DNA of 64,000 nucleotides, taken from NCBI GenBank assembly GCA_028751875.1, contig CM054153.1:11481633-11545632 (forward strand). Reading direction: 5' to 3'. The notes below the pieces were generated by a model. It saw nothing but the letters and a program-made list of their open reading frames with translations. It was not told the DNA's origin and ran no database searches. Of the stretch, positions 63,830 to 64,000 are shown in pieces; the stretch's first letter is position 1, and each line of letters opens with the position of its first letter. The DNA comes from Rapana venosa. Taxonomy: Eukaryota; Mollusca; Gastropoda; Neogastropoda; Muricidae. The position numbers and the translations under genes are program-made.

Positions 63830-64000
63830 TTTTATGGAACATTTCTATTTGACGAAAATTACTACAACACTACAATGTCTGAAGAAAACAAAGAATCATC
63901 CCTTTTGCATCTCCCCATGGCCAAAACCAAAATCCGCAATATTCAAGGGGGAAAAAATACAAACCAAACCGAACCAAACCCCCATAGACTGGAAACACAA
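63830..64000 (+). repeat. Repeat G copy 2 (runs off the window)
   Basis: See 60247-60432. Differences are few (e.g. CCCTTTTGCATC for CCCCTTTGCATC). The right end lies beyond the window. Confidence 0.85.

Overview
This window looks like nuclear DNA from a marine mollusc, most likely a gastropod. There are no operons, ribosome binding sites or dense coding. The sequence is dominated by long (TG)n, (GA)n and trinucleotide tracts, dispersed SINEs and LINE remnants, and holds one intact cellular gene. The mollusc assignment is an inference from the repeat content and from the lophotrochozoan style of the single receptor gene. No species can be named from sequence alone.

The only convincing host gene is an intronless class A (rhodopsin-like) GPCR on the minus strand at 48257-49303. 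It has seven membrane segments, a conserved extracellular disulfide pair, and unusual DRY, CWxP and NPxxY motifs. All other protein similarity belongs to non-LTR retrotransposons: a 5'-truncated L2/CR1-like element (24.06-25.32 kb, open to its stop codon), an L1/Tx1-like remnant (37.89-38.87 kb), a minus-strand LINE fragment (46.09-47.06 kb), an RTE-like element (50.82-56.25 kb) and an I/Nimb-like element with an RNase H domain (51.98-54.59 kb) nested inside the RTE-like one.

Four SINE-like families recur. SINE-A has six copies and joins a tRNA-like head to a segment closely resembling the 5S rRNA internal promoter. SINE-B has eleven copies, a tRNA-like head and a central domain that resembles the deeply conserved Nin-DC/V-SINE type domain. 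SINE-D has two copies, carries the same kind of central domain, and one copy ends in the same 3' tail as the L2/CR1-like LINE. SINE-C is a degenerate tRNA-headed repeat. Several copies are split by later insertions, so the order of events can be read: LINE in LINE in SINE at 50.6-56.4 kb, a LINE tail in SINE-A at 20.9 kb, an L2 tail in SINE-B at 32.6 kb, and SINE-B in a LINE at 46.4 kb.

Layout. 0-6.5 kb: purine/pyrimidine tracts, a composite tandem array (3.1-3.8 kb) and SINE-B, SINE-A and SINE-D copies. 7.15-8.03 kb: a 37-bp minisatellite. 8.6-20.7 kb: SINEs in microsatellite-rich DNA. 20.7-25.7 kb: four copies of an undescribed repeat H, each close to a microsatellite, plus the L2/CR1-like LINE. 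26.7-31.3 kb: repeat F, a higher-order microsatellite array and trinucleotide blocks. 32.5-38.9 kb: SINE-B copies, a ~98-bp tandem array, a (CTA)n block and the L1/Tx1 remnant. 40.6-47.6 kb: mostly low-copy sequence with small tandem arrays. 48.2-49.3 kb: the GPCR. 50.6-56.4 kb: the nested retrotransposon stack. 56.7-64 kb: microsatellites with further H, SINE-B, SINE-A, F, G and SINE-D copies.

No rRNA gene, intact tRNA gene, CRISPR array or prokaryotic regulatory feature was found. Element boundaries were read by eye and may be off by several bases. Family names for repeats A-H are local labels.
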